From: Aquatica leii
Lineage: Eukaryota; Arthropoda; Insecta; Coleoptera; Lampyridae
Assembly: GCA_035610365.1 (NCBI GenBank)
Contig: CM069436.1
Coordinates: forward strand, 54,389,505 to 54,453,504
Direction: 5' to 3'
Length of the DNA stretch: 64,000 nt
In this document: positions 22,084-32,947 of the stretch, piece after piece
Layout: each line of letters opens with the position of its first letter
Numbering within the stretch: the stretch's first letter is position 1
Program-made: the position numbers and the translations under genes
Notes under the pieces: model-generated
The model's input: only the letters and a program-made list of their open reading frames with translations
The model's database searches: none
What the model was told of the DNA's origin: nothing

Positions 22084-22140
22084 TTTGTCAAAATACCATT
22101 AATTTTTTCTCGAAAAAATGACATTAAGTCACGACAAACA

Positions 22141-25100
22141 TCATTTTTGATGTGTGTAATGTAATTTGTTTTTACAAAGTGCTAAGGCTACTTTGACAGA
22201 ATCATGTAGCGATTTTGGTGAAAGCACTTGACTCAATGTATGACTATTCAGTAAAATGTTTTTTTGGTTGATGTAAACATGTTTTGCTTTATCTTTTACT
22301 CAGCGCTCGAAATAGACCGGAACGCACCGGAACACCGTTCCTGTTCGTTAAAAAAAATTTATTACGTTCCGTTTGGTGAATTTTTTTTTGTTCCGTTCCG
22401 GTTCGTAAAGATCTTGTTGCTTTTCTGTTAAAATGTGTACTTATACTTAAACTAATATGTTAGGATTTAAAAAATCAGAATTAATCAAATTATCATTATA
22501 CTTACCTCAATATTCGCAACGTGTAATGACAACCGCGTGACTTCGGATGCATCCGAGCCCAAACCAAGCTCCGTGCTCGTGCTACATGTGCAATTTTTAA
22601 GTGTTATTTTGAATTACGTGAGGTTAATACGTCTGTCGTGTCACTCGTGTCTTGTATAAAACGTAAAAGTAAAAATTATATTATTATAGGTATTATATAG
22701 ATTATAAGTGAAATTTAACCATTGTCCATTTGACTAAATTATAGACTACTTATAGAGTATTTGAAAATGAGTAATTTATTAAAATGGCTGAAAAAGAGGT
22801 CACCACCTCACTCACCTGATAATATACTACATGCGGTAGAGGAACCCGAAAATATTCCGGGGACAAGTGAAGAGGGCAGTGAAAGTGAAAACTTGAATAG
22901 TGATGCTGATGATTTACCAGTTTGCTGGACTTTGTCACAATGTGAAACATTTAAGAGCAATTGTAAAAGACAAGGAGTTGGGCTGCTCAGTTTGTGTTAA
23001 GGTACGTGCTTTTTCAACTGAAAAAGCAAAAAACTTGAGGATTTCGTCTCCATGGTTGCATTGTTTAGTGCGGGAAAATGGAAAAAATAAAGAATCGCAG
23101 CAAGCGAGTTTGCGAAAAAAAATTTTCGAACACAAGAAATCGGACGCGCATATCAAAGCCGTGGAGATACTTGAAAATTCAAAAAAGCACGTATTGAATC
23201 CTCTTTCGAAAATGTGAACCGTATACATTTTACCACTACAGAAAGAGTTTTTAGAACAGTCTATAAAATAGCAAAAATGCAAAGGCCACTTGTAGATCTT
23301 CCTGTTGATGTCGATTTACAAGTTTTAAATGGCTTATCAATGGGTAAAATTTGACATTCCGATAAAACCTGCCACGATATTGTAATTCACATTGCACAAG
23401 AAATGAAAAAAACTATTTGTAAACATATTATTGACGGTAAACAGAAAATTTCAATTTTAATTGATGAGTCTACAACTCTTAGCAGGAACACTATGCTGGT
23501 TATCGTTATTAGGACATATTTTGAAGATTATCCCGGTAACGCCTATGTATTTAATCTTGACGTAATAGAACTTACTGACACAACTTCAGAGACTATCATC
23601 AAACAGCTTCTGAGTTGTTTATATAAACACTTTCCTTCAAGAGAATTTTATTGCATTTGCTAGCGATGGAGCCTCCGTTATGCTAGGTAAAACAAAAGGA
23701 GCTGCCAAGCGATTACAAACTATTTTTCCAAAATTAGTGGTCTGGCATTGTTCAAACCATAGACTAGAGCTTGCTGTTAACGACTGCGCGAATGAAGTAT
23801 TGGGCGTAAACCATTTTAACATATTTATTGACAAGCTCTATAGCTTATATAACCAATCTCCAAAAAACCAAAACGAACTTAAAGAAGCAGCAGCTGGCCT
23901 AGAAACTCAGCTGCTAAAAATTGGAAGAGTTTTGTCACTACGATGGGTGGCTTCTAGTAAAAGAACAGTTAATGCTGTTATACAAAACTATCAAGCCCTT
24001 TGTCTGCACTTTTACAATGCTTCTATTGATTCGACGAGAGATGCAAGAGAAAGGGCAAAGTACGAAGGATTAAAAAAATATATTACATCTACAGATTTTT
24101 TAAGAAATTTGACTTTATTTCCCGATGCTCTTGATGAGTTAGGAGATTTATCGGAACAGCTTCAACGAAAAAACATAACTTTAACAGAGGCGGATAGAGC
24201 TGTTCGCGTCACTATAAGAGTTTTTGAATCGATGGCTACCACACCAGGGTCAAAATATGCTGCTGCATTGCGTTCAATTCAAGAAACATGTACATATAAA
24301 GGCATAAAGCTTCATGAAGGAAAAGTTGTTCCCATAAATGCTGCTCAGTTTTTCACAAGTTTGGCGAATAATTTAAGACACCGTATGATTTCAGTTTCAT
24401 CATCAAAAACCAGTACGTCAGGTGATGATAGTGGTCTAATGATGGTGCAATTATTGATATCCAATATGGCGATAATGAAGTAAGGAATATGTGCCAGTTA
24501 TTTCGTTTACACGACTATAAACAACAAATAATACGTAGATTTAGAACTTATAGAATGTGTGATCAAAAAGATCAAATATCTGACGATTTAAAACTACTGC
24601 TTAAAGCCGTAGCGACCATTCCAATATCAACCAGCGAATGCGAACGAAATTTTAGTAGCATGAATGATATTGTAACGCCCTTAAGAACGTCGTTGAATAT
24701 TGAAACAATCGCTGCCCTTTTATTTATAAACTGCGTTGGTCCTCCGCTAATGAAATTTAAGCCTGAAAAATATGTTCGATCATGGCTTGCTAAAGGTAAA
24801 TTATAAATGCAAGTAGAATAATTTTGAAAGTAATTATTTTTACTGTTTCAGGCCGACATTCCGCCGATGACACGGGCAGTCGAAAGAGGGAACATAATAA
24901 AGAAGATGAACGATATGATTCTTTGTGGAAATTGCTGTAGAGCAATACAAGACGTATCAAGCTTAAAAGGAAAGAATGTTTTCCTCTTTTATCTCTTCGG
25001 GTTTCTGTAATGCAATTTGATCAAAGCAATGGCGATGTTACGTCATCAATTACATCAAGCGTATTCTTATGGGATTTTTTTAAAGCGTTGATTAAAATGT

Positions 25101-25280
25101 AGTTGTTTTTGTAATATTTCACAACTTGAATAAATGTAGTTATTTACTTAAGAGGCACTGTCGTTTATATATGGTAAAATACCGAAAAGTTTGCGTTCCG
25201 GTTCGTGAATAACTCTATTTCGAGCACTGCTTTTACTTCTACTTTACTAAACTTTGCGCTTTGCTAAAAATACAAATAAT
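22141..25280 (-). CDS. Terminal exon of an unknown gene, split by a hAT insertion
   Basis: If the hAT element (22301-25229) and one copy of its 8-bp duplication are ignored, a minus-strand frame runs without a stop from a splice acceptor (TATTTTTAG, ending near 25281) through the insertion point to TGA at 22141-22143, about 60 codons. It reads QSAKFSKVEVK up to the insertion region and then HVYINQKNILLNSHTLSQVL and VALALCKNKLHYTHQK. The next gene begins 58 bp downstream on the same strand. Its upstream exons were not identified because a Gypsy element occupies 25.4 kb onward. The allele in this assembly would be interrupted. The family is unknown and the exon is short, so the call is tentative. 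Confidence 0.42.
22301..25229 (+). mobile_element. hAT transposon with exact 8-bp target duplications
   Basis: The element starts CAGCGCTCGAAATAG and ends CTATTTCGAGCACTG; these are inverted repeats with one difference in the outer 15 bp. CTTTTACT flanks it on both sides (22293-22300 and 25230-25237). The 8-bp duplication and CAG...CTG ends are hAT hallmarks. The inner terminal regions both contain GTTCCGGTTCG-type words. Length is 2929 bp. The perfect duplication implies a fairly recent insertion although the transposase is frameshifted. Confidence 0.93.
22761..24806 (+). pseudogene. hAT transposase (KIAA1586-like family), frameshifted
   Basis: Five plus-strand segments in two frames (22761-23000, 22900-23217, 23403-23663, about 23640-24483, 24489-24806) make one collinear protein. 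Order: N-terminal leader LLKWLKKRS, zinc-binding CSVCVKVRAF with SPWLHC and later H..S..H residues, ISILIDESTTLS (first catalytic Asp), FASDGASVMLG (second Asp), VVWHCSNHRLELAVND, LRWVASSKRTVNAV, and the C-terminal dimerisation region TSECERNFSSMNDI with LRTSLNIETIAALLFI. About four frame changes separate them. The type matches the domesticated vertebrate protein KIAA1586 and its insect transposon relatives. Confidence 0.85.
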
Positions 25281-25359
25281 CTCGTAATTTTCGTCAGTTA
25301 CTATAATCTTCCAGACAACTTATTTTTAGCTACTAATATTTTTTCTGAAACACATAGAA

Positions 25360-25690
25360 GCTTCTAGATCTTTCAAGACGTCTCTAGGTAATTACAGAGA
25401 TGTTCTCGAAACAGATAACGTAAGAATATAAAAAGTATTCCAAGGAAGATCGAGTTTAGTTTATGAACCGAACCGAAAAGTCAAAAATGTTAAGATCGGT
25501 TTAAATAAATAAAGTGTTTAACGAGTGTGCTAAGATAAATAAAAGTGCATCAAGTGAAAATAAATATCAGTGTACATAAATAAACAAAAAGTGCGGACAG
25601 TAAATTTATATTTATTATAGTGATATATAGATTACTTGTAAGTTGTATTTCTTAAATACCGTTTATGTCCGAAAATTCTAGAAAAATAGA
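25360..25690 (+). repeat. LTR-like region of the Gypsy element (5' side)
   Basis: The block CGGTTTAAATAAATAAAGTG and then CTAAGATAAATAAAAGTG recurs at 30780-30830, downstream of the same element's coding remains. That places long terminal repeats at about 25.4-25.7 and 30.75-31.0 kb. Exact ends are not clear; the two copies have diverged strongly, so the insertion is old. Confidence 0.6.
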
Positions 25691-25699
25691 AGAAAAAAG

Positions 25700-28600
25700 T
25701 TTTTCAAAAATTTTCAAAAATTGAAGAAAAATCATTAGAAAATCCAGAAAATAGAAGTAAAACCGTCGGAAAATCCTAGAAGTTTAAAAGAAGAAATACG
25801 AACGAACATTGAAAATCAAATAAAAACTATCGATGCCAATGTAGAAAGCCAAACTAAAATTGTTCAAGAAGCAACTCAAGTAGATATGTTAAATTTAAGA
25901 GAAGAAATATGCGTAGTTCTAGAAAACAAAATTGAAGTAATAGAGGATAAATTAGAAGACAGAATGAATGTGCTTGAATAGAGGATGAACCAAATTAATT
26001 GCCGTAGGGAAAGAAGTGTCACGAGAAAAAAGTTATCAATGGATCATCGGGAAGAAACTACTAGCAAGTTTAAAGTTGTACCTCACAATTTTGATGATAA
26101 AGTTCCATGTTCAACCTACCACAAATAGTTTGAAGCCGCAGCTATAGCTAATTGTTGGAGCAACAAGTAGAAATCGAGATCTTTAATAGTAGTTTTACGT
26201 AGAGAAGCGCTCGGAATTTTGCAGACTGTTCGTGACCACCTACAAGAAGATTACAAACTCTTAATTTGACGTTTAGGAATAAAGTATCGAGATGCTCATC
26301 TTTAACAAGTGTACGAGGCCCAAATAAAAAGTCGGGTTTAGAAAGGTGCGAAAAGTCTTCAGGAGTTTAAGCTGACATTGCCAGATTGACACGGTTTGCG
26401 TATCCTACAGCACCCGACACCTTCTTAGAGCAGTTGGCTATTGAAAACCTTTGTAGACTGCGAAACCCAGCAGACTCTACACTTACCTCGACCTAAGACG
26501 CTGGGTAACGCTTTAATGCATGTCTTGGAATTTGAAGCAGCAAAACAAGCATCGCACCGAAACGGTCTTAAACTCTGCTTACCTGCGTAGACACTAGAAA
26601 ACATCGAGGAGAAACTTTGGCAAAGAAGAATAACGACTTTGAACTACGGTAAAATAGGCTACGTACGACGACACTGTACTAAACCTAAGAAGAAGACAAA
26701 AAAAGTGATCGATAGCCTAGAACGAGTTCACTAAAAGAAACAAAAGTTAATCCTATCTAATGATGTACCGGAGATTACCATTCAAATAGTATCGCCTATG
26801 GATCAACTGCACAGCATTTATCTGGCAAGATCAATGGACAAAGTATTCAGTTACAAGTTGACACAGAAACAACAAAGACCATCGTTTGTCCTGACATGTT
26901 ATTGAAAAATGAAAAGATAACACTAGTAGCTGTACGACTTCCAACGACGACAGACGAAGAAATACCTACTCACAAACAAGTAAAAGTCGCCATTGATTTG
27001 GAAAATGGAATACTCAACTATCAAGTACTGGTAGCTAACTCACAGAAGAAGTTATCATGGGAATATGCGTCTTAAAGAAGTATGGGTTCTATTTAGATAT
27101 GAAGAACGATGCCCTGAAGATTGACGGTGAACAAAATCCTTTACATTCGTCTGAGAAGGCAGCAGTGCGAGTGTTGTTGGGTGAAAACGCGTAACTCTGC
27201 CTGGAAGGACTGAAAGTGTGGTCATGGCACGCTTAGATGGAAATCTCCGGGAAACCTACATTCGCGCTATCGAGCCAATAAAGAGTTACTTAGTTGAAAA
27301 GAGACTACTAGTAAAAAAACACTTTTCCAGTAAGGATCTTGAATGTCAACTCAGATCCAGTAATGTTGGAAAAGAAAACCGTGGTAGGCTAATGCACACC
27401 AGTATCTCTCACATCTATTAGACATTCTTACCACCCAAGTGCCAAAACCTCAACCAACACCAGCTGGCTAATGGTAAAGTATTGATCCAGCAGTATCAAA
27501 ACGTGTTTGCGCTGGAGAGTGATTAAAAAAACTAAGGGTGTGAAGTATAAAATTAATACCGGAGATGCATCCACGCCGACTTCCTTTGGCAAAACGAGAA
27601 GAAGCTGAACAGATAATTACGGATATGGAGAAAAACGGTGTGATTGAACCTTCAAATAGTCCATGGGCATCTCCAGAGTGGTTCTAGTAAAGAAAATAGA
27701 CGAATCAACGGGATTTTGCGTAGACTAAAAACAGCTTAACGACGTGACTAAAAAGAACAGCTGCCCTTTACCGAGAATTGACGATACTTTAGACACCTTT
27801 TCTAGATCCCAGTAGTTTTCCACGTTGAATTTAAGAAGTGGTTACTGGCAGGTAGAATTGGAACCCAAGTACCGTAAAAAACTGCTTTTACGATTGGAAC
27901 TGGTTTGTGATAGTTCACTTTGATGCCCTTCGACCTGTGTAACGCTCCTGCGACGTTCAAAAAGAAAAAAGTCGTATGAAGAACATTTGAACAACTTGAA
28001 GATTCTAACGACTACGTGAGACAAATCTAAAACTGAACCCATCAAAAGAGCCGGGTATTTAAGAAAAAAGTGCAATACCTTGACCACATCGTATCTAAAA
28101 ATAGAGTAAAGGCTGACCTAGATAAAGTTCGATCAGTACACGCATGGCCAAGACCAATCAGGAAACATCAGATCCAAAGTTTTTTTGGGTTGTGCACCTA
28201 TTATAGACGATTTGTACCCGGATTTGCCAATATTGCCAAACTTTTGACAAAATTGACCAATAAACGAGTAAAATTTAGATGGAATGAAGACTACAAAAAC
28301 ACTTTACTACAACTAAAACATATGCAAATGTTTACTAAGAACGAACCACACTGCCTTAAAATGGCTATTGCAGTTTCGTAATCTAGAAGAACAACTGACA
28401 AAATGGATCGAGAAACTGCAAGAGTATGACTATGACACAGAACACCGTGCCGGAAATAGTAATCGCAACCCTGATGCCTTGTCCAGAAGACCGTGTCCGA
28501 CAGACTATAGTCATTATTCGCGACTTGAAAAAAATATCAAATGTTTCGGAAGAATTGCTATGGTTGATGACGAGTGGGAACCTGAGCAGTTGCGTCGCAA

Positions 28601-28925
28601 ACAAGAAAACGATCCCGTAATAGGGGTACTCCTAAACTTGAAAGCAAACAGCCGACGACCAACCTGGAAAGAAGTGAGTGCTTTTAGCAGAAACATCAAA
28701 TCATACTGGGCGCAATGAAATTTTTCTTTTTTTTTGAGTGGAAGGCGGTTTTTTAAGCAATCCCTAGAGTGTCGGGGGCACACAAAATAGTCAAATAGCC
28801 AAAAAGCCAGGTGTTACAGCATCGGCACTATGGTACATCAGGAGGACAGTTTGGCGTAAAGAACACATTAAGGAATGTTCGAGAAAGATTCTACTGGATC
28901 AACTGCAAATAGGGCGTCACCTAAG
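25700..28925 (+). pseudogene. Gypsy-type gag-pol relic
   Basis: Frames interrupted by many stops give, in order: gag (STYHKxFEAAAIANCWSNK, ESLQEF-type ADIARLTRFAYPTAPDTFLE near 26370-26440, ALEFEAAKQAS-like near 26530), an altered zinc knuckle near 26640, a protease remnant (QVDTETTKTIVCPDML near 26860), reverse transcriptase (EEAEQIITDMEKNGVIEPSN near 27600; SPWASP), the RT connection (VQYLDHIVSKNRVKADLDKV at 28065, FFGLCTYYRRFVPGFANIAK), RNase H tail (YDYDTEHRAGNSNRNPDALS near 28430) and the start of integrase (RERFYWINCK near 28890). The catalytic YVDD block and part of RNase H are deleted. The order is that of Gypsy elements. Confidence 0.85.
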
Positions 28926-30505
28926 TAACATTTAATTCACTATTTAGCTGTGGCAGCAAATAACAGGCTGTAATAAAGTACTGCAATAGTTAAAACAGGC
29001 AAATATAAAGCTGTGCCAGCTAAATGCATAATTTGGAATCCTGTAGTAGTGCTAATACAGCAAGAAAAATAGCATCCCAGTTCTAGATACAATGTAGTAG
29101 CGGTTACAGTGCTGTAACTTCTAAAAGCAACAGCAAAAGTTTATTTAACAATTTTTACAGCTGTAAAAGTGCTGTAACAGTGCTGTAATAATAGCTATGT
29201 GTAGAATAAGATACTTAACACATGTAGCTGAATTACCCCTCGAACCAGCCATAAACCAGCAAGAAAATAATGCTGTTATTTCGTTGACACAGCACTGTGA
29301 CAGCATCCGTGGCCATTTTTAAGTTTCTTTGGCTATTTTGACGCCTATAGTGTCTCTAACCACTAACCAAATACTTAAGTATTTGCTGTAACCTAACAAT
29401 TATGCGAACTCTGTGGTGTTGCCACTTTTAAAATTATCGCTTTACAGATTATTTTGTACTTTTTATTTATTTCATTTACTTAATATTACTAATAGGACAA
29501 AAAATAATATATTAATTTATATACTTATAATAAAATCTTTTAATAAAAAATATATTTAATAAAGTAGGTAGTAATCTTTGATATTTTTACTATATATGAC
29601 GCTTTTGACAATGGATCCCAGTGGTCCAACTAATAGTTAGGAACTTGGCATACCAGGCAATAGCATATGATGGTACAAGGTTCGATCCTCGGAAAGGGTA
29701 GGTTTCTAAGTCATTAATAATAATATAAGTACTCTAGAATCCACCTGGAGTGGAAAGGCCATCGACCTGGCAACATCGAAAAGCTACGCTTCCCTCTGGA
29801 CGAGTAATCGCAGGCTGCAAAGTGTACACAACATTGTAAGAGATAGAAATAGTATTTGTCAACAAACGGTACGCACTACTTGTCAAACGACAATTGTATT
29901 TGTTTACTTTTACATATTCCTACTGCAAGCTAAATATACATTATATTTATATTTCATGTTTAAAGTTTGATTCAATTCATTTTACTATCTACGTACTTCA
30001 AATAATGCTGCTAGAACCGATTCTAAAATTTGAGGTTATAAGTATGTCAACATAAATTGACAAGTAGTGCGTACCATAACAATAAACAAATGTACTTCCT
30101 TTTCTACATGTTTGAGACAAACAAACACATTGCAAAAGTACAATATACAGATTACTCGTCCAGAGGGAAGCGTAGCTTTCCGATGTTGCCAGGTCGATGG
30201 GAAAGGCACAATCATAATATCGAAAAAAATAAAAGAACTGCGAACGTGTAAAATTAATAAAAATGTCTAAAGTATTCTTTTTATGTAACTGAGACAGCAA
30301 TATCACAGCACACTGACACCAAAATCTTAAAGCTGCTACAGCAATCTGTGAACAGCAGTAATGGTGCTACTAGCACTGTGCCAGCAACAATGCAGCCTTC
30401 AATAAAGATATCCAGCTGCTGATCTGCTGTTATCAGTGCTGAATATTAAGCTGCCGCAGCTATAGTAGCATTCAGCTGACTGCGGCAGCACTGTTAAAAC
30501 AAAGT
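28926..30505. mobile_element. CAGC/GCTG-rich insertion inside the Gypsy relic
   Basis: About 400 bp at the left (28940-29320) and 220 bp at the right (30290-30500) are dense in GCTGTAACAG, CAGCAGTA, GCTGTGCCAGC and similar words, flanking a core that has none. This is the design of a DNA transposon with subterminal repeats. Left of it the Gypsy integrase stops; right of it the macro-domain frame starts in mid-domain, so the insertion came with loss of some host-element sequence. Terminal inverted repeats could not be fixed. No protein-coding frame of note. Confidence 0.6.
29752..30214. repeat. Large inverted repeat (foldback) in the core of the insertion
   Basis: TCGACCTGGCAACATCGAAA and the following GCTACGCTTCCCTCTGGACG at 29765-29805 are matched, with one base difference, by the reverse complement of 30155-30207. 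Further in, GTACGCACTACTTGTCAA (29871-29888) matches the reverse complement of 30057-30074. Arms are about 140-155 bp around a spacer of about 170 bp. Confidence 0.85.
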
Positions 30506-30701
30506 ACTCATGTGCAAAGCCGTCATATGAAAACCTGTGGTGAACATTATGGAATCTTAAGAGAGAAAAAGAGTTTCACAACATTAAGAAATTAGCAGTA
30601 CCCAAGCTTGGTTGCGGTTTAGATAAACTGAATTGGAGGACAGTTAAAAATATGTTAGAGGTCGTCTTCCTAGGAATAAACATTCAAGTGTTAGTGAGTT
30701 A
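30506..30701 (+). pseudogene. Macro domain (OARD1-like) C-terminal part in the Gypsy element
   Basis: One frame reads KYSCAKPSYENLW, a TGA at 30541, then FHNIKKLAVPKLGCGLDKLN, WRTVKNMLEVVF and INIQVLVS before a stop at 30699. The signature (Y..KPTYENL, then LAIPKLGCGLDKLNW, then MLEEVF..T.I.I.V) is that of OARD1/TARG1-type macro domains, which remove ADP-ribose from proteins. The N-terminal half of the domain is missing because of the neighbouring insertion. It sits between pol and the 3' LTR, the place of an accessory or env gene. A smaller piece of a second copy is at 4620-4690. Confidence 0.75.
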
Positions 30702-30749
30702 GAAAAAATCTATTGACTGCAATTTTACGTAGAGATTTAAGGTTTAATC

Positions 30750-30960
30750 TAGTCAGAAGTTGGAAGTGGCAACACTGTGTCGGTCTAAATAAATAAAGTG
30801 TTTAAGGCATGTACTAAGATAAATAAAAGTGAGACATACCTGCGGACCGTGTTTATAAATATCGAGTGATAATAATATATAAATTACTTTTTCTTAAATA
30901 AAAATTAGTTATATTTAAAAGGATCATATCTAAATCTAAAATCCGTTACACTATTGGAGT
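30750..30960 (+). repeat. LTR-like region of the Gypsy element (3' side)
   Basis: Shares CGGTCTAAATAAATAAAGTG and the TAAGATAAATAAAAGTG block with 25490-25555, and AATATATAAATTA with 5140-5155. The right boundary may be near CCGTTACACTATTGG (30947-30961). Confidence 0.55.
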
Positions 30961-31186
30961 GGCTGAAGATGTGAACATCCACACCTCACAGCCTCAAATT
31001 AAAATTACTTGCTCTAACTTATAGGTATAAACTATTATAATACTCTCATACTTCTTTATTCATCAGGGTAAAGAACTAAACTTGAATTTTCAAACAATTT
31101 GTTTTTTCTAAATAAAATGACATTTCACCAGTGTCATACATTAAATTTTTGGTAAATAAAACCTAATAAAAAATCTTTACTTAAGC

Positions 31187-31736
31187 ATGTCCAAAATTCC
31201 TGTATATGTCGGATCAAAAAGTTTGTCTGTACCTGCATTACCAACGTCATTATCAATAAGCGCCTGTTCCGTTAGTCCACGAGCTGGAGGCTATATAAAA
31301 AAATTAACAACAAACGCCGACAACAGGTAATTTACAACCAGCTAAACACTATATATTTTTATCCTTACATTACAGTCGATTATCTTTACCAGCTTCTCGA
31401 TCAAAAACTCTACAAGAAGCATTTAAAGATAAACAATTCATTTTTAAAAAAACCGAAGCTAAAATTGACGATTGCGATGAAATGCTTGCTATAACAATTA
31501 GTTGTGTTATGATGATGGCGTCGAATACAAACGATATTCCGGACGAATACTTTGTATGGGCCGATAACTACCTTTCTAGAATCAAAGACGGAAATGGAAA
31601 ACTTCCTCCTAATATTGAAGGCATTTTAAACCACATGGCGTTAGTGCGTTCGGATATTCCAAATCCTGAAGTTGTTACCTGTAGATGCGAATATTATATA
31701 CAAAATAAACCTTCGGAAGCCGACGAAAATAAATAA
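31187..31736 (+). CDS. Unknown 166-residue protein, paralogue of the gene at 21466
   Basis: Exon 1 31187-31326, 49-bp intron (CAG/GTAATT... TTACAG/TCG), exon 2 31376-31736. The joined frame begins MSKIPVYVGSKSLSVPALP and ends PSEADENK. Residues 30-38 (SPRAGGYIK) and 86-133 (TISCVMMMASN, then KLPPNIEGILNH) align with the minus-strand gene at 21466-22083, and the intron has the same phase and lies 11 residues after GGY against 18 there. It looks like a small intracellular, mostly helical protein: no signal peptide, no membrane segment. The following gene starts 115 bp downstream on the same strand. Family not recognised. Confidence 0.8.
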
Positions 31737-31851
31737 ACAAAATATGTATATCTAACTAATTGTCACTGTCATTTTGTTAAAATGTCGTTAAAAATTTTTA
31801 TTTAGCCAAAAATTATAGCAGTAATTTAAAGATATAAAATTTATTTAAGCA

Positions 31852-32639
31852 ATGTGTTCGAACGAAGAAACAAGAACTCCGAAAGAATACACGCCAATTC
31901 CGTATACATTTAGATTACCTAATGATACTAAGATTTCGCCCAGTGGAAAAGGTACAGCTATATGTCCACCGTTCTACGTACAACTGGATCATACTTTAGC
32001 TGTCATATGGAGTTTATTTTCCGAGCAACCAACTAACAAACCTCTCGGTATTTAATTATTTAATATTTATAATTAATTATATCATGATTATTATTAGGTG
32101 TTGTACAAATACAATGGGCTTTAAGTTTTTTGAAAAGAATAACAAATTCTAGAAAAGAGCACCCTGCTGATATACTAGTATGTATCGAAGCAATGCAAGA
32201 AGCTTTAATAAAACAATATGCCGATATGGCTGACTCCGTTCTATCCGTAATGCCAATAGAATCTGTATCTGAACCTGTTGTCGAAGCTACTAAATCTATT
32301 GACAGTGAACATATACCATTTTCAGTTAATTACGTTGATATGATGAGATATCGAGATACACCTTCAGAACGCACATTACGTCCAAACGAGTCCCCGACTC
32401 AATTTAACGAAAAAATAAAAACCTTGACTGGGACACCCGGTGCAAATATTCAATCGAAAGACGAAATGGTTGCATTTTTAAAAGACTTTAGAAAAGAACA
32501 AATTACTAAAGTATGCGACGAATTGAAAAGATTACAATCTATTGAAGCTTATCTTGGTAGTATGGATAGATGTAGTTTTAAACCATACTTGGACAATCAA
32601 GATCTTAGTATATTTAAAGATTGCGACTGTAAAAAATAA
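31852..32639 (+). CDS. Unknown 245-residue protein
   Basis: Exon 1 31852-32047, 50-bp intron (CTCG/GTATTT... TTATTAG/GTG), exon 2 32098-32639. The joined protein begins MCSNEETRTPKEYTPIPYTF. Residues 45-100 (LDHTLAVIWSLFSEQP, then VQIQWALSFLKRI and ILVCIEAMQEALIKQYADM) look like a helical bundle; the last 70 (KDEMVAFLKDFRKEQITKVC, ELKRLQSIEAYLG) suggest a second helical or coiled region ending in a Cys-rich tail (DCDCKK). It follows the preceding gene by 115 bp with the same codon style and intron size, which suggests a shared ancestral locus. No known family recognised. Confidence 0.75.
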
Positions 32640-32742
32640 CTCGATCCTTTTTAGTAAAGAAATGTAACGAATTGTCAATAACCATTATTACAATATTTTA
32701 AACATTCGAACGAGTTTACAGTTTTAATTTTATAAGCACAAT

Positions 32743-32939
32743 CAGCGGCGGAGACTTCATGGGTGCCCGGCAACTGGGACACCTTACAAACGATTTTTCG
32801 AAGTGCTGAGCACCTCACAAAATTATCGTTTACCTAAAAAATGTGTATATAGTTATTTTCGTTAATCAATAAAATATAGATGTTAATTGTTTCTCAAAAA
32901 TGCAGCAACCCTCAAAGTTTTTAAAAGTCGCCGCCGCTG
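32743..32939. mobile_element. 197-bp hAT MITE
   Basis: Ends CAGCGGCGGAGACTT and AAGTCGCCGCCGCTG are inverted repeats (one mismatch). AGCACAAT flanks it at 32735-32742 and 32940-32947, an exact 8-bp duplication. It is too short to code and must use a transposase in trans. It sits 100 bp after the stop of the 31852 gene, so probably in or near its 3' untranslated region. Confidence 0.92.
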
Positions 32940-32947
32940 AGCACAAT

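Noticed and set aside
22027..22128. Upstream ATG frame (MSFFREKINGIL) before the 21466 gene
   Set aside because: Out of frame with the paralogue-matching exon and closed by a stop after about 33 codons; the MEKCKLL start keeps homology.
29640..29705. tRNA-like B-box (GGTTCGATCCTCGG)
   Set aside because: One base short of the T-loop consensus, no A-box at the right spacing and no acceptor stem could be paired.
29998..30306. Minus-strand frame of 102 codons
   Set aside because: Lies in one arm of the inverted repeat; composition follows the palindrome and no domain is seen.
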